A DNA stretch of 64,000 nt. Origin: Gnetum montanum (lineage: Eukaryota; Streptophyta; Gnetopsida; Gnetales; Gnetaceae). The position numbers and the translations under genes were made by a program. Of the stretch, positions 45,829 to 56,282 are shown piece after piece. Every line of letters starts with the position of its first letter. Position 1 is the stretch's first letter. Below the pieces are notes generated by a model that was not told the origin of the DNA, ran no database searches, and saw nothing but the letters and a program-made list of their open reading frames with translations. The stretch covers positions 163,802 to 227,801 of the forward strand of contig MNCI01014538.1 of the NCBI GenBank assembly GCA_015680685.1, written 5' to 3'.

Positions 45829-48432
45829 AGCCTTGATCCAATCTATGACTGCATGGGTTAACATGATAGTGTGCACATTAGAGGATGTTTGGTTTGAAGG
45901 AGGTTGGAAGTTATTTCTGGAAGTAGCTGATGTAATGTTAGTAGCCAAGGATGTCTACAAGGGTTTCTGTGAATTATGTGGCCTGAAGAAAGACCTCTTT
46001 TGAGGCTTATGTTCATAACCACCTAGATAATCCTTTAGTTGTAAATTTATTGGCCTTGTGATATTACGTTGTTATGGTTGTAGTCGGATTTCTCCTTGCA
46101 TCGGTGGTGCAAGTGGCAAAGGAATGGTATTTAAAGATGCAAAAATAGGTGATGGATATGGAAGAGGATAAGAAGAGGGAGACTTAAATCTTGGAGTGGA
46201 AGTTCAGTGATATTTTAGAGGATAATAATGATAAGAAAAAGAAGTGTGACTTGCAGAGCCATCAGGAGATATAGGTTGTTGGACATAATATCCATATGGG
46301 TCTGGCTATCGGTAAGGATATTGCTATCGTAGTGGTGGAATCCCCCATAATTATGGGTTTTACCACTACTAATATTGCTCTTAAGGTTAAGGTGGCATTC
46401 CACTTGGATAATACTGTGTTTGGTGGAAGTGTTTCTTGAAATTGCCTTGTGGATAAGGCAATTTCTTAGGGTGGATGCTTTCTTGCTAACTTCAAGTTTA
46501 ATGTGTACATCCCAGATTCTTGTAGATGTGATACTATAGGAAAATATCCCCTAGGATGTTCATACTGGAAAATGCAACATTTTCCATCATTTGTTCCCAA
46601 ATTTGCAACCTCATCGATTGCTATAGCTTTACCTTTGTTTTGATATTGTTCCCTGCCTACATCTTTCTATCTCCTTTTATCTTTATTGCTACCCTGCTCC
46701 ATCTTCTTTCCTACTATTTTAAGAGTAGTTTGGAACTTCTCATCTAAGGAGGCCCACATGTTATCTACCTTAGTCGATATTTCAGTAACAAATTTTTGGA
46801 TCGACAAGGTTTTTAGTTGCATGACTTCATCTAGTGGTGCTTCCTCCTTTGTATCACAGAAACACAATTTTCTTTTGTGAATGAAATGGTCCTTGTTATA
46901 CTCCTCTACACTTTCTCTGTTCTTCAGCTTCCATTCTTCTTTTTCCAATTGATCAATTAGCCTTTGGATCTACCTAAAAGTCTCCCTTGGGCATAGATCC
47001 CAAGAGTCTCTTTGGTTTTGTTTTAGAGACCATCTATAATGCGGTAAAGCCACTCCCTTTGAGAAAATTCATGGCCTAGGCATGAGTGCAAAAGTGAGTA
47101 ATACCTACTCATTGCTACATCTAAGGATTCATGATTACTTTGTTTCCATCCTTGGATTTATTTCCTGAAGTTGGATACTTAAGAGTATGTTTGGTACTTG
47201 TCATTGAAAAACTCCATCATTGTACTCCACCTACAAATGGATTCCAATTCCAGGGACTAGTATTAGCTTTTTGCTTCTTTAATGAATGTCCTTAGAAATA
47301 ATTTTAAGTTTTTCCATTCATTCTAAATGTTTTGTAAGGCACAAGCATCATGGAAAGCTTGTAAATGATGTTGTGGATTAGCATTATATCCCCCTTAAAA
47401 TTTGGGGATATTATTCATATCCAACCTTTTGATCCTACTATCCTATTGATGCATGGTGGGGATTCTAACTACTTCTAAAAAATTCAGCATGTTTCTCGTA
47501 GCCAGAAATGGCTCATCATAGTCATTGCATTCATGGTGGCCCCTATCATGGTCATGCTTCCTATGATGAATCCTGCTATGCCTCCTCTCCCATGATGCTC
47601 TTCCTCTCATGGTTGTCTATGCTTTTAGTTCCTTTCATCTCCATGGGATTTACTATCATTTTCATCTTGATCCTAATCACTCCTCCTTCTATCTTGTTCA
47701 TAGCTCCTACTTTTAGAATTTGAAGATGAGGAGAATGGTGAAGGTGAAGGACTAGGAGAATGGTGCCAAATAGTCCTCCTCTTATGGCCCTTTGCCTAGT
47801 CCTTCTTATTATCCTTATCATTCTTCTTATCTTTCTCCTTGTCCTTGAATGAATGATTAGGAGATTTATCCTTTGATGTTCTTTGGACCTTGGACTTTGT
47901 TCTCCCCTCACCAAGGTTCTCCAAGGTTGACTACAATCGTTGGTGAATGGTGTCCTCCTTAACAAAAGGAAGAGAATCTATGTTCTAAGACATCCTAGAG
48001 AAGAAATCATGGCTCTTTTTTTTGTGATTACAAAAATAATGAAATTAGGATTCTTTTTTCCTTGGAGGCTTTATGACATGCCTCCATACACCAATCCTTT
48101 TTGAGTATGCTTCAAAGGGCTCATAGTCCCTAAAGGTATGGTTAGTCATTTCATACTCCAGGCTTGCTGATTCAATTTTCAACCTCATGAGATTGGCCAT
48201 AAGCATGGTAGAAACTAACCAATATGGAGGTAATAGGATGTTATCCTTCATATTCCTCTAGTGTAAGTTGATAGAGAATGAAGGTAAAATTTGGATGATA
48301 AGGATCTAGATGTGCATAAACTATTTGTAGCTACTGAGGCTTCTCATCAACAATCCCTTAAGTTCTATCCTATTGTTGATTGGATTCATCGACACAAGAT
48401 GGTGGAGATACATTCTTGTAAGAAGAAGCCAT
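45829..48432 (-). pseudogene. E3 gag and start of protease region (right part)
   Basis: Gag of E3 from the ATG at 48432 (MASSYKNVSPPSC). An open piece (48045-48251) includes LEYEMTNHTFRDYEPFEAYS. After a Ser/Lys/Arg/Asp-rich stretch at 47.7-47.9 kb come helices with EEYNKDHFIHKRKLCFCDTK (about 46.85-46.92 kb) and the Pro/Tyr-rich tail at 46.0-46.4 kb. The sequence ends at the E2 insertion; the protease continues at 32865. Composition and order match the gag of E2. Confidence 0.7.
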
Positions 48433-48577
48433 CTTAGTAATGTGTAGAAAGTGTGCCTTGAGATAATTTTATTATTATTAATATTTTGTATGAAAGATGA
48501 AATGTTATATTTTCCTTATAACAAATTTATATGAATTCACTAGTTAATAATAATCAGCACACTTAGCTAAACTAAGT

Positions 48578-48595
48578 CTCTAACAATGACACCAA
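48578..48595 (-). promoter_or_regulatory. E3 primer-binding site (tRNA-Asp type, decayed)
   Basis: The minus strand reads TTGGTGTCATTGTTAGAGA next to the 5' LTR. It carries more changes from TGGCGCCGTTGCCGGGGA than the sites of E1 and E2, in keeping with E3 being older than E2. Confidence 0.7.
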
Positions 48596-49438
48596 TGATC
48601 GGCAATGGGTAGTCCCTATGCCCAACCATAGAAATCATAAGCATTCACCAGTGATCTAGTCAAATTTCATAGACTTAGTTGCCTAAGCTACTAATATTCC
48701 TAAAGAGTATATCATGTAGTTGCAAGTCATTGTCTTCTTGATCCACACTTATGTCTAATTGTGTGTATGGTTAAGTGTGGTTAAGGCATAAGATGTTTAT
48801 TTTTATAATTATTTTATTATATTTTTCTCCTATGCACTTGATAATGAAATGGATATTTAAGAATTAAATTAGTTAACTACTTTTCTAATTAACTGTCTTG
48901 TTATGGAGTATCTATTCCCACTTGCCATACACATCTTGAACTTATATTAATGTTGTTGGTTTACCAAGTGTATACTACTAGGCATACTAAGTATCCACCA
49001 TTGGAATTACCAAGCATTAATATGTTATGCTTGAAGTGGTCATACTCACATGCTTATGATTAATTGCATTAATTACTTAAGAACATAAAAGTAAATTAAA
49101 TGTGAAATAAAGTATTGAAAAGTAAGATTAAACTAGTCTTTGTGTTGCAATGGATGTAGGAAATCTCAATTTTATTATTGATCATGCCAATGTGTCCAGG
49201 TATACAAGCACTTGAATAAAATTCCATACAATCTCATAAATCCACATTGTGGACACTCAAGGAAAAAATATTCTAACTCTCGAAGAAAGAAACTACAAAA
49301 GTTCAGCTAAGACTAAGACCAAAAGGTGCCATAAATGTGAAGGGTATGCATGTTTATATAGGCAATGACTTTATCAGGATCGACGAGGCTATGTCAATTG
49401 TCATGAGTCAACGTAACTTGTATTATTAATATTCATTA
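48596..49438 (-). repeat. E3 5' LTR (843 bp)
   Basis: On the minus strand begins at 49438 (TAATGAATATT, where the family shows TGATGAATA, so the TG end is mutated) and ends CCGATCA at 48596. TATA-like box on the plus strand as TTTATATA near 49353-49360. Its inner sequence GGTAGTCCCTATGCCCAACC is a relative of the E2 LTR end. Confidence 0.85.
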
Positions 49439-50080
49439 GAAGTAGATTTCTTAACACCTAGTAGTTGCAAAAAAAGGTATCTAGGGAGAACAACTTAATC
49501 AAAAAACCAACTTGTGTTCAGTCCAAATAGTTACAATGCATTTTTCTTTATAGAAGGTAGATGATTTGGTTAATATAGATGCTAGCCAAAAAATTTTATC
49601 ACTGAAGATTGCTTGCATCCTCAATTTATGAGTAGAATTGGTCATAACATCCTATAAGTCGATCAAGTTCCACCCAATCAGGTTTACTAGGATGACGATG
49701 GAAGTAAAGGTGAAGGTGGATCAATTAAGAGATGAGTTGGAGTTTTTAGTCTTGGATATTGAATCATTTGAAGTTATTATTGGATAAGATTTCTTGAAGA
49801 AGGCAAAGGTATGGGTTGCTTCCTACCTTGATGTTTTTGACATCTCGCATAAGGAGTCATCCTATGTGGTGAAGACCTTTGTTCTATAAGCAATTAGCAC
49901 CCTTCATGATGTTTAAATTTTGTCACCTATGGTGGTGAAAAGGATTGTTAAGGATCCAATTTAAAAAATGTATTTGGTGGTGTTTAGAGAGATGGAAGTA
50001 GATGGTTAATCCAAGTAGATGGATAGATTGAAGAGATGCTTGGATAAGAAGCTAATATTAGCGAAGATTTAGGATGATTT
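49439..50080 (+). pseudogene. E4 protease region (decayed)
   Basis: Continuation of E4 after the E3 insertion. VKVKVDQLRDELEFLVLDIE and SFEVIIG-DFLKKAKVW (49.70-49.82 kb) match the chromovirus protease pattern in which a V-L-DFKVVLGLDFL block ends the domain. The DTGA-type active site is not recognisable. Confidence 0.65.
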
Positions 50081-50940
50081 TTCAAAAAGAGTAATGGTGT
50101 ACCATAAGATTGAGTTGCTACCTAAAACTACCCTTTCCAAGAAACACCCCTACAAATTGACTATTCCAAAGTTGGAGGAATTGAAAAAGTAGCTAGAGAG
50201 CATAATGAAGAAGGGTTATCTGAGACCCTTAAAATTTTATATGGAGCCATAGTCTTATTCGCAAAGAAGAAGGATGGCATGCTAAGTTTATAATGCAATT
50301 ACAAGTTATTGAACAAGTTTACCATCAAGAATAGATATCTAATACCTTTAGTATTGAACCTATTTGATCAGCTTGGGAAGACACAAGTTTTCTCTTAACT
50401 CAATCTTTGCCATGGATATTATCATGTGCACATTACAATAGGAAATAAAAACAAGGTAATGTAAGCCACTCATTATGATTCTTACAAGTGAACTATGATG
50501 CCTTTTGGATTATTCAATGCTCCTACCACCTTTTGCAAACTCATGAATGAGGTTTTATGTTAGTACCTTAACAAATTCTTGGTGGTATATCTTAATGACA
50601 TCCTTTTGTACTCTTGTTTCATGTAGAAGCACCTTCAACAGTTGGAGTTGGTGCTCTCCAATTACAAGAGTAGAAGTCATATGTCAAGTGGGAGAATTGT
50701 AAGTTTAGGAAGGTTAAGTTAAAATTCCTTAGTCATATCATTAGTGGAGGCAAGGTGAAGCCAAATTTGAAGAAGGTAGAGGTCATCATTACATGTCCTA
50801 TTTCAAAGGACTTGTATGAGCTATGCCAATTTCTAAGGTCGGCTAGTTATTATAGGAATTTTATTCATGGATTCTTAGATGTCATGGAAGCCTTAATAAA
50901 TTTACAAAAAGAAGAATGTTCTATGGAGGTGGAATGATAA
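50080..50940 (+). pseudogene. E4 reverse transcriptase (decayed, catalytic Asp lost)
   Basis: Blocks in order are LPKTTLSKKHPYKLTIPKLE-like start, VFS-LNLCHGYYHVHI (motif A region, with the usual aspartate of DL-SGYHQ replaced), MPFGLFNAPTTFCKLMNEVL near 50500-50555, and the catalytic box VVYLNDILLYS at about 50581-50613, where the usual YxDD reads YLND, then RSASYYRNFIHGFLDV near 50838. The D-to-N change plus several stops make it inactive. Confidence 0.85.
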
Positions 50941-51375
50941 GTTCCAAGAAGCTTTTGATAAGATCAAGATAGTCCTCACAATCCAAATTGTGTTAGCCCT
51001 TCTTGACTTTTCAAAGTTATTTGATGTTCATAATGGTGCTTTGAATGAGGTAATTATGGGTGTTCTCTTGGAGGAGGATCATTTGATGGAATTTGAATAA
51101 AAGAATGTTAATTTCACAAAACAACTATGGCTAGTGCACATAAAGTAAACCTTCACCATTATGCACTATCTTCACACATGGTAACACTGTCTCCTTAGTT
51201 GCCATGTCCTAGTCAAAACAAACTGTGCCATGAGCTACCTACCTGTAGAATCCAAATTAAAATCAAGGAAGGCATGATGGTTAAGTTTGCTGCAAGAGTT
51301 TGACTTTTAGTTTGTGTATTGTTTAGGCAAGGAGAATATGGTGGCAAATGCATTACATTGATTTCCTTAGGTGTG
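50940..51375 (+). pseudogene. E4 RNase H (decayed)
   Basis: KFQEAFDKIKIVLT, LALLDFSKLFDVHNGA, VIMGVLLEEDH, CHVLVKTN and FVYCLGKENMVANALH give the chromovirus RNase H order (F--LK, F-V-TDAS, GAVL-Q, V-TD, GK-N-VADALSR). Confidence 0.82.
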
Positions 51376-51399
51376 TTTGATAGAGATTGTGGGTTAGCC

Positions 51400-52660
51400 T
51401 AATAGCTCTTAGGTGGTGGCCAACTATGAAATCTAGGACAAAATTTGGGATAGACTACATAATGAACAGTGTGCTTAGGAGTTATTAGAGTTGGTCGAGG
51501 ATGATGAGAATTCAAATTTCAATGAAGTAGATAGTCTATTCATGTTCAAATAAACTAGGATCTATGTTCTAGATTGAGGTGCTTTGTGTTCTTAAATAAT
51601 TAATGAATACCATAGTACTCTCTAGGCAGGTCGTCTAGGACATAAGAAAATAGTAGTGTTGGCCAAATTTAAGGGCATAAGTGGTAAACTTTATGTAAAT
51701 TTTTTTGATCTATTAATAGAACAAGAGTTTTAATAAGAGGATAGGGGGTTTGCTCCACCCCTTTGGAAATTTTAGAGCTTCAATGAGTAACTGTTTCTAT
51801 GAATTTTTATCATTGGGCTTCCTCTAGTACAAAGATTTTCCAACATGCCTAAAATTGTGAACAAGTTTTCCAAGTATGTCATTTTCATTATATGTACAAC
51901 ACCTTGCATGGTTAAGAATGTAACATCCTTGTTCTGTGGTCATGTGATTTGGTACTTTGGGTTGTTAAGTAGCATTGTGTTTGATTGAGACTCTTGTTTT
52001 ATGGGGGATTTTTGGTAGAAGTTATTCAAGATGATGGGTATAAAGCTATGAACGTTTTTGAGATATTATTTCCAAACAGATGAATAAAGAGAATGGATAA
52101 ATCAAGTTTTTAAAGAATATTTAAGATATTTCATTCAATTTGATCAAATGAACTAGGTGACTTTATTGGTCATGACACAATTTAATTATAATACTCAAAA
52201 TTCCTTTGTCACAAGATTCTCTTTAACAAAGTTGGCATTAAGGAGGCAACCAATAGTACTACAATTGTTGGAAACCTCTTATCAAGGTCAAGATCATTTA
52301 GCAAATAAGTTTGTAAAGTCTTGGATGAATTGAATTTAGGTGGCCAAGCTATACTTGGAGAAGTCTATTTAGCATATGAAAAAGTATGTTGATAACAAAT
52401 AAAGACCATTGGAATTTAAAATTGGGAAATGGGCTTCTTTGAAGATGGACTATGCAAGACAAATGAGGCTGAAGAAGAGAGCAAGATAGAAGTTCCTTAG
52501 ACATTATGATGGGCCATTCAAATTTCTTGCTTGAGTGAACCTGATTGTATACAAATTGTAGTTGCTAGTGTATTTGGCAAAGTATCCTCCAGTGTTCCAT
52601 GTCTCCATGTTGAAGAAATTTATTCTTAGAGATGCTAATCTAGCGTAAATGAGATCTTGA
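51400..52660 (+). pseudogene. E4 integrase (decayed)
   Basis: Zinc-binding region near 51600 (EYHSTL, AGRLGHKKIV), core with FSKYVIFIICTTPCMVKNVT and LFCGHVIWYFGLLSSIVFD (51.87-51.99 kb), YFQTDE-REWINQVFKEYLR (52.06-52.13 kb) and the C-terminal block HYDGPFKFLA, YPPVFHVSMLKKF (52.5-52.62 kb). The order and spacing are those of Ty3/gypsy integrases. I could not recognise a chromodomain after the C-terminal block, so the chromovirus label rests on the general pol pattern. Confidence 0.82.
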
Positions 52661-53518
52661 TGGCCTCCAAACATTGAGATTGTGAAAGAATAATAAATCT
52701 AATCCATCATCAACATGTGTACAATTGGTTGCACTTTTGATCAAAAGGTGGAGTTTGTGATGTATTAGCAAAGCACATCTTTAAAGGAAGACACTTGGAA
52801 GAATTGACATATTCTAGGTATAAGTAGACATTAATTGCCAACTTCTACAAAAGGAATCACATTGATTTACCTTTGTGAATGTATGCGAGTAGTTAGCATG
52901 GTATTGCCACTTCATGTCAAGAGTCATAGTGTTACTTGTAAGTAAAAAGATAAAAAAAAGGTAGATGTAAGATAGGTTGAATGGTGCTAAGTGGATCTAA
53001 GAAGGGGTGAAGAACCAGTGTGTTTTCTTCTTAGTTAAAAAGTAAGTGATGCCATATTAAGGCTAGAGTCCCAAAGATCTTGCTCATGCTAGTGTTAGGC
53101 TTTTACTAGTTATGGGGAGTGGTTTTTCTAAGGTACAAAGTAGCCTCCCCTTGGATGTAGAGGATTGACTCTACACTATCATATCATTACCAGAGGTAGA
53201 GAAGCAACTAAAATATTAGCAAGTAAATTTCACTCTAGGTAGAAATGTTGATATAGTTTGCATGAAAAGGAACAAATCTTTTCTTCCTTAACATAGGTTG
53301 CACATATACTTTTAAACTTATGTTGGATGTCAAGTTGAATTCAACATCCATGCTTTATGATTGAATAACACTAGTAGTTAGACCTTTTTTTCTACAACTA
53401 TTAGAAGAGCTTTTATTTATTTAATGTCCCTTGATATCTCAAGTGCTCTTCATGTTTGAGAAACATACAAACAAAGACTTAAGCTTTGAGGATGTCACTT
53501 CTTTCAAGCAGAGGAGAG
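52661..53518 (+). other. E4 3' non-coding region
   Basis: Between the integrase end and the 3' LTR. No coding block or clear polypurine tract recognised; GCAGAGGAGAG just before the LTR (53509-53518) is the best candidate for the latter. Confidence 0.5.
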
Positions 53519-54050
53519 TGTAAGAAAGCATGCCTTGTTAATGAACCAAAGGTTCTTTCCCTCTAATGAGGGTTGGAGCAGTGTGAAGATTCTTATAGGT
53601 TTCATACTATCTTAATTCTTAATAACACCCTATAGAACTACATGGCCCTAATCCCTTGTGAATTGTATCAGAAGGATATGTAGACTTATTGAGGAGCTTT
53701 AGCTTTGAGGATCAAGCCACTACTCTTCTCTATGGAGGAGGGGAGGGTTTAGAACTAGTTGCGTGTAGCTTAGGATCAGTTCTTGTTATCTAGTTATGGT
53801 GTCTTGTGTTGTGTTTTATTGTGGTGTTATGTGTGTCTGTGCACATATGTGTGTATGTCTTGGGTCTTTATGTGTATACATTATCTAAGCCATTCTTGCT
53901 ACACTTCTAATATTTCTAACACGTGCCATGACTTTTATTGTGCTTACAAGTGTTGTAATCATGTAGGCATAGTACATCTTGAGTTTGGCCTCCTTTCCTA
54001 GTTGACTTGGGACTTTCAAGTGATGCTATTTAAAGGGTAGCATTGTAACA
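53519..54050 (+). repeat. E4 3' LTR (532 bp)
   Basis: Begins TGTAAGAAAGCATG and ends CATTGTAACA. It is collinear with 22784-23303, although 30 kb apart because of the nested insertions. Confidence 0.9.
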
Positions 54051-54717
54051 ATAACTCCCCCAAAAAGAGCGTACTTGTAGGTTATGCAAGTCAGCATGTG
54101 TTTCTTTTCTATATTGTGACTACCCATTTAAGACAACATTATGATGCTATAACAAAAAACTTGTATGATTTGTTTTTGTAGTTTCCATTCATGCTTGGTC
54201 AATTTGTAGAGTTTGTCTTTATTTTTAATGAAAATGTAATAAAGTTTCAATTTCAATTTCATTCATATTTTTTTTGATGCTAACAATCTTACCATAAGAC
54301 TAACACTAAATCAAAAGTTGAAACTACATGAAACAATTTATTTGCCTAGCTTTCATTGGAAGCTTTCAACGTTTATTGTTATTTGTTCATTATTTTTTAT
54401 TAATGCTTTCTTTTATCTTTAGAGAGAGTTTTCTTCTTTTGTTTATAAAAACCGCTTTAATAATAAGTGAAAACCTACAGGGATGCTTCTGAACAAGGGC
54501 AAGGTTTGATTCTTTTTCTACTCAAGAGAGATCATTTTTTGGATTGGTTGTAACAATGAAAACTTAAAAAGTCATCCTCAAAATCGTTGGGCTTTTTCTA
54601 TAGACTTTCTCTTCATTGATCTAATGTACTTTGAGATTTTTAAGTATTATTATTCATTTTTTAGGGGCTTCACATCCATCCTTCTCCCATACCACCCCCT
54701 AGCCCATCTAGAACTAG
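54051..54717. other. Non-coding DNA right of E4
   Basis: AT-rich sequence with no gene or repeat that I recognise. Confidence 0.5.
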
Positions 54718-55246
54718 AACTAAATGACTATATGTAACCCTAGACCTATAGCTAACATGAAACTTAAATAGAACTTTGTAACTCAAGTTATGCTTAAAGC
54801 ATCATAATGTGTTTGCTTAAGTTCTACCAAAAGTAGTTAATGTTTAATAGCTTCTTCCATGTTTTTGCAGTTTCTTTGGTTTTTCTGCATTTTGTTTGAT
54901 CTCTGCCAACTCTCTTTGGTTGCTGCACGTGATTCACATAAATTTTTTAACTCATAAAAATTTTTAACAATGAGGTGTTAGCCTATGGTAAGACACTTAA
55001 TTTGGAAGCTTCAGGTCATGGGTTTAATTCAGTTGGGTAATGCTGAGTTTATAATGTTCTAATTGGACTATATATCTTGGGGTGTACTTGTGTTTCACTT
55101 ATTTCAAGTTCCAACACCCCCTAATATATAATACTATGTAGATTGTAGGGCAATGTTAGACCTCAAAAAATACATAGTAATCATATAAAGTTCTATTTAA
55201 GTTTTGTGTTGGCTATACATCCAAGGTTACATATAGTCATCTAGTT
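54718..55246. repeat. Fold-back element: 63-bp inverted arms around a SINE
   Basis: The left arm (54718-54780, starting AACTAAATGACTATATG) and right arm (55184-55246, ending CATATAGTCATCTAGTT) are reverse complements at most positions (roughly 85 percent by eye). They enclose about 400 bases that contain SINE copy 3. The structure resembles a MITE or fold-back transposon; no transposase is present. Flanking target duplications are not obvious. Confidence 0.7.
54966..55125 (+). repeat. tRNA-derived SINE, copy 3
   Basis: Matches copies 1 and 2: AATGAGGTGTTAGCCTA(T)GG at the A-box region, GTCATGGGTTTAATTC at the B-box region, and CACTTATTTCAAGTTCCAAC at the 3' part. The upstream flank (CCAACTCTCTTTGGTTG, TCACATAAATTTTTTAACT) also matches the flank of copy 1, so homology extends about 130 bases beyond the SINE body. 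Confidence 0.75.
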
Positions 55247-55570
55247 AAAAAAAATGTAGAGTTTGAAGATATAGCCCAATAGTTTTAGGGATGTTTTGTT
55301 TAGGTTTTCATCATTATAAACAATATTCAAAAACCTCTCTTTAGTGTAGAAAAAGGATTAAGCTTTGCCATTGTTTAGAAGTGTTCTCATGGGTTTTCAC
55401 TTCTTATGAAAGTGTTTCTTGTAAAGTGCAAAAGAAAATTCTCCCCAAAAGGGGCAAAAAAGGTAAAAAAAAAAAAAATACAATAAACAAATTATAATTA
55501 AAGTTTATAACATTTGTTTAGCCTACCACCACCGATGTTGGAAAGTAAAACAACAAAAATAAGAAACACA

Positions 55571-55668
55571 TATTTTAGTCAAATTAGAACTTAATAACTC
55601 ACCTACTAGAACTGAACCTATGACTTGAAGTTTTAAAAACATGAATCTTACTGTTAGGCTTAAAACTA
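55571..55668 (-). repeat. tRNA-derived SINE, copy 4 (5' part, reverse)
   Basis: On the minus strand it reads AAGCCTAACAGTAAGATTC, then CAAGTCATAGGTTCAGTTC (B-box) and TAGGTGAGTTATTAAG, matching the first 100 bases of the other copies in the opposite direction. The 3' part is missing. Confidence 0.65.
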
Positions 55669-56282
55669 AGGTAAAACATAATATTACTGGTCAACTCAAA
55701 CTCACGGCTATTATACATAAAGTAATAAGATTGAACGATGCTCTCTACTTGAGCCATCATAATGTTCTCCTCCATTTCTACTCTAACATGTTGATTGTAT
55801 GTTGTGGGTGCAACTACTTTTTCGCTCTTTTAATTTTGAAAAAAAAAAAAAACAAATCTAGTTTTCCCTCCGTAGGTAGTTTGTAAATTATTTTATTTTG
55901 TATTTCTATGTTTCAATGTAAGGAGGGAAAAACCTTTTTATTTTCTAGGTAATCTGGATTACTTTTGAAATTTTACCCGTCCTTAATGGTTAACATACTC
56001 CGCATTTTTACTTATTATTTTTCTTCCAATGGCACGACGATAAATCTGACCTGCACCGTGTTCACCTGATCTAAACGCCGCAAGATAGGGGAAGGAAGAG
56101 CTAAAATTTATTTTCAAGAGAAAGTTTCACTGAAATAACATCTCTGTTCGCAAAATAAACCTGATTACTATGCGACTCAGCAGTGCCCACAGAAATATTA
56201 TTGACAGCTATTGAACATCAGCTCATTTTTCGTTGGTTCGTCGTAATCTGGTGAAAAAATCTCTGCCTTCTCAAGTTCTTCC
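55669..56282 (+). promoter_or_regulatory. Upstream region of the PPR gene
   Basis: Non-coding DNA with an A-run near 55838, then a less AT-rich segment from about 56020 that should hold promoter and 5' UTR. An in-frame TAA lies 33 bases before the chosen ATG, which supports that start. No TATA box is convincing. Confidence 0.4.

Larger units (their letters stand above)
24750..49438 (-). mobile_element. E3: Athila-like element, split by E2 (about 11.7 kb own sequence)
   Basis: The middle element of the nest, on the minus strand. Its 5' LTR is 48596-49438, primer site about 48578-48595, gag 46.0-48.43 kb, protease split between about 45829-46060 and 32.3-32.86 kb, reverse transcriptase and RNase H 30.6-32.28 kb, integrase remnant 30.25-30.6 kb, 3' ORF 25.26-28.32 kb and 3' LTR about 24750-25191. 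The sequence flanking E2 on both sides joins inside the gag-protease part of E3, which proves the nesting. The outer part of its 3' LTR is missing. Frames are full of stops. Confidence 0.88.
22784..54050 (+). mobile_element. E4: chromovirus-like Ty3/gypsy element split by a nest (6.6 kb own sequence)
   Basis: The outermost element of the nest. Its left part (22784 to about 24.75 kb: LTR and gag) and right part (49439-54050: protease, reverse transcriptase, RNase H, integrase, 3' LTR) read on the plus strand and join into one gag-pol order when the minus-strand insert E3 is removed. Own length is about 6.6 kb, normal for a chromovirus. The domain order with integrase after RNase H marks Ty3/gypsy. 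No target-site duplication is clear (ATGAT left, ATAAC right). Many in-frame stops make it inactive. Confidence 0.88.

Noticed and set aside
55641-55886. 81-codon plus-strand ORF upstream of the PPR gene
   Set aside because: It overlaps a reversed SINE fragment and a poly-A run and has no recognisable domain.
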